A stretch of DNA of 6,637 nucleotides from Nitrospiria bacterium. Its GTDB lineage: Bacteria; Nitrospirota; CAKKRA01; 9FT-COMBO-42-15. The notes under the pieces were generated by a model, which saw nothing but the letters and a program-made list of their open reading frames with translations, searched no databases and was not told the origin of the DNA. Positions within the stretch are counted from its first letter, which is position 1. Every line of letters starts with the position of its first letter. A program made the translations under genes and the position numbers. Shown here one piece after another: positions 5,211-6,637 of this stretch. The DNA lies in contig CAKKST010000218.1 of the NCBI GenBank assembly GCA_919903585.1, forward strand, positions 1 to 6,637, given 5' to 3'.

Positions 5211-6440
5211 TTAAAAGAACTCCTTTACCCAATCCCTCATCCTGTTTAAGACCTTGTTGAATGATGCCTTTTCAGTAATTCGGGCCTTCTTTACCCCCTC
5301 ATGCCTTACAGCATAAAGGATAAGCCCCACTGCTGTAGAGTACATGGGGTTGCTCACCACATCAACAAGCCCGCCGATATTGGATGGCATACCCCTCCGC
5401 ACAGGCATATCCATCATCTTTTCTCCAATCTCCATCATCCCTTCCATTAATGCAGCGCCGCCTGTAATAACAACGCCTGATGCAACCATCTCCTCATATC
5501 CTGTCTTCTTCAGTTCCCTCTGCACAAGGCCGAATATCTCCTCTGCCCTCGGCTCAATTATTTCAGAAAGCACCTGCCTTGACACAACCCTCGGCGGCCG
5601 ACCCCCGACACTCGGAACCTCAATGGTCTCGTCCTCCTTTACCATTACAGTGAGGGCGCAGCCATATTTTGTCTTTATCTTCTCTGCCTCGCTCGCTGGT
5701 GTGCGCAGGCCGACTGCAACATCATTGGTCAGGTGATTCCCGCCTATGCCAAGTACTGCTGTGTGCAGGAGGCTTCCATGGGCAAAGGTTGCAATATCAG
5801 TTGTCCCGCCGCCTATATCAACAACCGCAACCCCAAGCTCCTTTTCATCAGGCGTGAGCACAGCCTCGCTTGAGGCAAGGGGCTGAAGTATAATATCTAT
5901 TACATGAAGCCCTGCCCTGTTCACACTCTTTACAATATTCTGTACAGAGGTAACAGCGCCTGTTACTATATGCACCTCTGCCTCAAGCCTGACGCCGGAC
6001 ATGCCGAGCGGCTCCTTGATACCATCCTGATCATCAATAATAAACTCCTGCGGGATAACATGCAGCACCTCCCTGTCAAGGGGTATTGCCACTGCCTTTG
6101 CAGCATCAATCACCCTCTTTATATCAGCATGTGTAACCTCTTTGGTCTTTATTGCAATTACGCCGCGGCTGTTAAAGCTCTTTATATGGCCGCCTGCAAT
6201 TCCGGCATAAACAGAGTTTATCTCCACGCCTGCCATCAGCTCTGCCTCTTCCACTGCCTTTTTTATTGATTCCACTGTGCTTTCAATATTTGTTACCACG
6301 CCCTTTCGCAGCCCCCTTGATGGGCTTGTGCCAATGCCAATAATATCTATCCTATTTCCCTCAACTACCTCACCGACTACTGCACAGATCTTTGTTGTCC
6401 CTATATCAAGCCCGACTACTATGTTCTCTTTTTTTGCCAA
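5211..6440 (-). CDS. ftsA: Cell division protein FtsA
   Basis: FtsA is an actin-family ATPase that tethers FtsZ filaments to the inner face of the membrane and activates septal synthesis. The 409 residues are typical. The first phosphate loop is VGLDIGTTKI (9-18). The FtsA-specific 1C (SHS2) domain spans about 82-165, including HVIPQEFIIDDQDGIKEPLGM. The second phosphate loop is VVDIGGGTTDIATF (206-219) and the adenosine motif is GVVITGGAALMEGM (322-335). The C-terminal FNKVLNRMRDWVKEFF (394-409) is an amphipathic helix with cationic and aromatic residues, the expected membrane anchor. The start codon is TTG at 6440; a near-perfect AAGGAGGT six bases upstream and the normal distance to the phosphate loop support it. 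It lies 142 bp after ftsQ and 180 bp before ftsZ, both gaps being rich in repeats. Confidence 0.97.
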   Translation of the reverse strand: MAKKENIVVGLDIGTTKICAVVGEVVEGNRIDIIGIGTSPSRGLRKGVVTNIESTVESIKKAVEEAELMAGVEINSVYAGIAGGHIKSFNSRGVIAIKTKEVTHADIKRVIDAAKAVAIPLDREVLHVIPQEFIIDDQDGIKEPLGMSGVRLEAEVHIVTGAVTSVQNIVKSVNRAGLHVIDIILQPLASSEAVLTPDEKELGVAVVDIGGGTTDIATFAHGSLLHTAVLGIGGNHLTNDVAVGLRTPASEAEKIKTKYGCALTVMVKEDETIEVPSVGGRPPRVVSRQVLSEIIEPRAEEIFGLVQRELKKTGYEEMVASGVVITGGAALMEGMMEIGEKMMDMPVRRGMPSNIGGLVDVVSNPMYSTAVGLILYAVRHEGVKKARITEKASFNKVLNRMRDWVKEFF

Positions 6441-6446
6441 CCTTTC

Positions 6447-6454
6447 ACCTCCTT
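6447..6454 (-). promoter_or_regulatory. Strong ribosome binding site of ftsA (TTG start)
   Basis: AAGGAGGT on the minus strand, six bases before TTG 6440, is almost fully complementary to the usual 16S rRNA tail. It settles the choice of the rare start codon, and the strong site may offset the weaker initiation at TTG. Confidence 0.92.
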
Positions 6455-6475
6455 CTTACTAATTACAATGTTACA

Positions 6476-6529
6476 TGTAGGGCAAGGCTTTAGCCTTGCT
6501 CAAAAGCAACCCTAAAGGGTTGCCCTACA
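6476..6529. repeat. Two-hairpin GTAGG element, copy 2 (between ftsQ and ftsA)
   Basis: TGTAGGGCAA (6476-6485) and TTGCCCTACA (6520-6529) are perfect 10-bp inverted ends. They enclose GCAAGGC-TTTA-GCCTTGC (6482-6499) and GCAACCC-TAAA-GGGTTGC (6506-6523), separated by six bases. Geometry and loops match 5110-5160. On the minus strand the GCAACCC/GGGTTGC hairpin is met first after ftsQ and is followed by TTTTGA, so it could act as a weak terminator or pause site. Confidence 0.9.
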
Positions 6530-6541
6530 ACTCCTTTATTC

Positions 6542-6570
6542 AAGTGCCAGCGTATTATTCTTTGACACTT
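6542..6570. repeat. Imperfect inverted repeat just after ftsQ
   Basis: AAGTGCCA (6542-6549) and TGACACTT (6563-6570) are complementary at seven of eight positions across a 13-base AT-rich spacer. It could be an operator or a weak hairpin in the ftsQ-ftsA gap. I see no promoter pair that would support regulation here. Confidence 0.35.
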
Positions 6571-6582
6571 TAATACCTTGAC

Positions 6583-6637
6583 TCAGTTTTTTATCACCAC
6601 CTTATTTAAAAATCTCATGTCCACTCTCTTTGATGCA
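6583..6637 (-). CDS. ftsQ: FtsQ cell division protein, last 17 codons (partial)
   Basis: The frame entering from the right edge encodes ASKRVDMRFLNKVVIKN and a TGA stop at 6583-6585. The VDxRF pattern followed by a short basic tail matches the end of FtsQ/DivIB, a single-pass membrane protein whose periplasmic domain bridges early and late divisome proteins. Its place directly before ftsA fits the usual ftsQ-ftsA-ftsZ order. With so few residues the call leans on position as much as on sequence. Another frame ends at 6602 with CIKESGHEIFK and resembles nothing I recognise. Confidence 0.75.
   Translation of the reverse strand, partial: ASKRVDMRFLNKVVIKN

Noticed and set aside
5023..5232. Open frame of 69 codons on the minus strand across the ftsA-ftsZ gap
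   Set aside because: It is translated repeat DNA (TLALSRKGRG, SLDGRGKGEG) overlapping both neighbouring genes; such peptides are a known artefact of these palindromic repeats.
5344..5736. Plus-strand open frame of 130 codons opposite ftsA
   Set aside because: It is a shadow of the ftsA coding frame with no family resemblance. The same holds for the other plus-strand frames, including 2350-2709 and 5904-6269.
6551..6570. Promoter for ftsA in the ftsQ-ftsA gap (sigma-70 type AATAAT, or sigma-54 type TGGCAC)
   Set aside because: No -35 box at proper spacing for the first, and no GC pair at the required distance after the GG for the second.

Overview
The window is a compact run of bacterial housekeeping genes, all on the minus strand, so they are transcribed from high to low coordinates. 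In that order they are: the last codons of ftsQ, then ftsA, ftsZ, a radical SAM protein of unknown function, pgeF (YfiH/YlmD), a YggS-type PLP-binding protein, and the N-terminal 161 codons of proC, cut by the window edge. This is a division-and-cell-wall (dcw) cluster tail. The order ftsA-ftsZ-pgeF-yggS recalls the ylm cluster downstream of ftsZ in many bacteria. Here a radical SAM gene is added after ftsZ, and proC follows yggS with no sepF between them.

The organism cannot be fixed from this sequence. Base composition is moderate. Strong Shine-Dalgarno sites and the ProC, FtsA and FtsZ sequences are plainly bacterial. By family resemblance and gene order I favour a Nitrospirota- or Deltaproteobacteria-like lineage, but that is inference. 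I see no phage, plasmid, CRISPR, tRNA or rRNA sequence.

Layout from the left edge: proC 1-483; yggS 486-1196; a repeat-filled gap 1197-1386; pgeF 1387-2133; a short gap with a hairpin; radical SAM gene 2184-3872, three bases after ftsZ; ftsZ 3876-5030; a 180-bp gap that is almost all repeats; ftsA 5211-6440 with a TTG start; a 142-bp gap with another repeat; ftsQ end 6583-6637. The genes are close and co-oriented, and no convincing promoter or strong terminator was found, so a single operon is the simplest reading. FtsQ, FtsA and FtsZ act in the divisome and PgeF edits peptidoglycan precursors. YggS concerns PLP homeostasis and ProC makes proline.

The unusual content is in the repeats, not the genes. 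There are three kinds. (1) Heptanucleotide tandem arrays lie inside proC and twice inside yggS, in the orientation that is free of stops in every frame. (2) Two-hairpin elements of the GTAGG...CCTAC type keep geometry and loop sequences while the stems differ. (3) GC-rich palindromes include two 40-bp copies (39/40 identical) placed just after the pgeF and ftsA stop codons, each with a perfect G-quadruplex motif on the template strand. FtsZ also carries two PTFLR motifs near its C-terminus. I see no previously undescribed multi-gene system.
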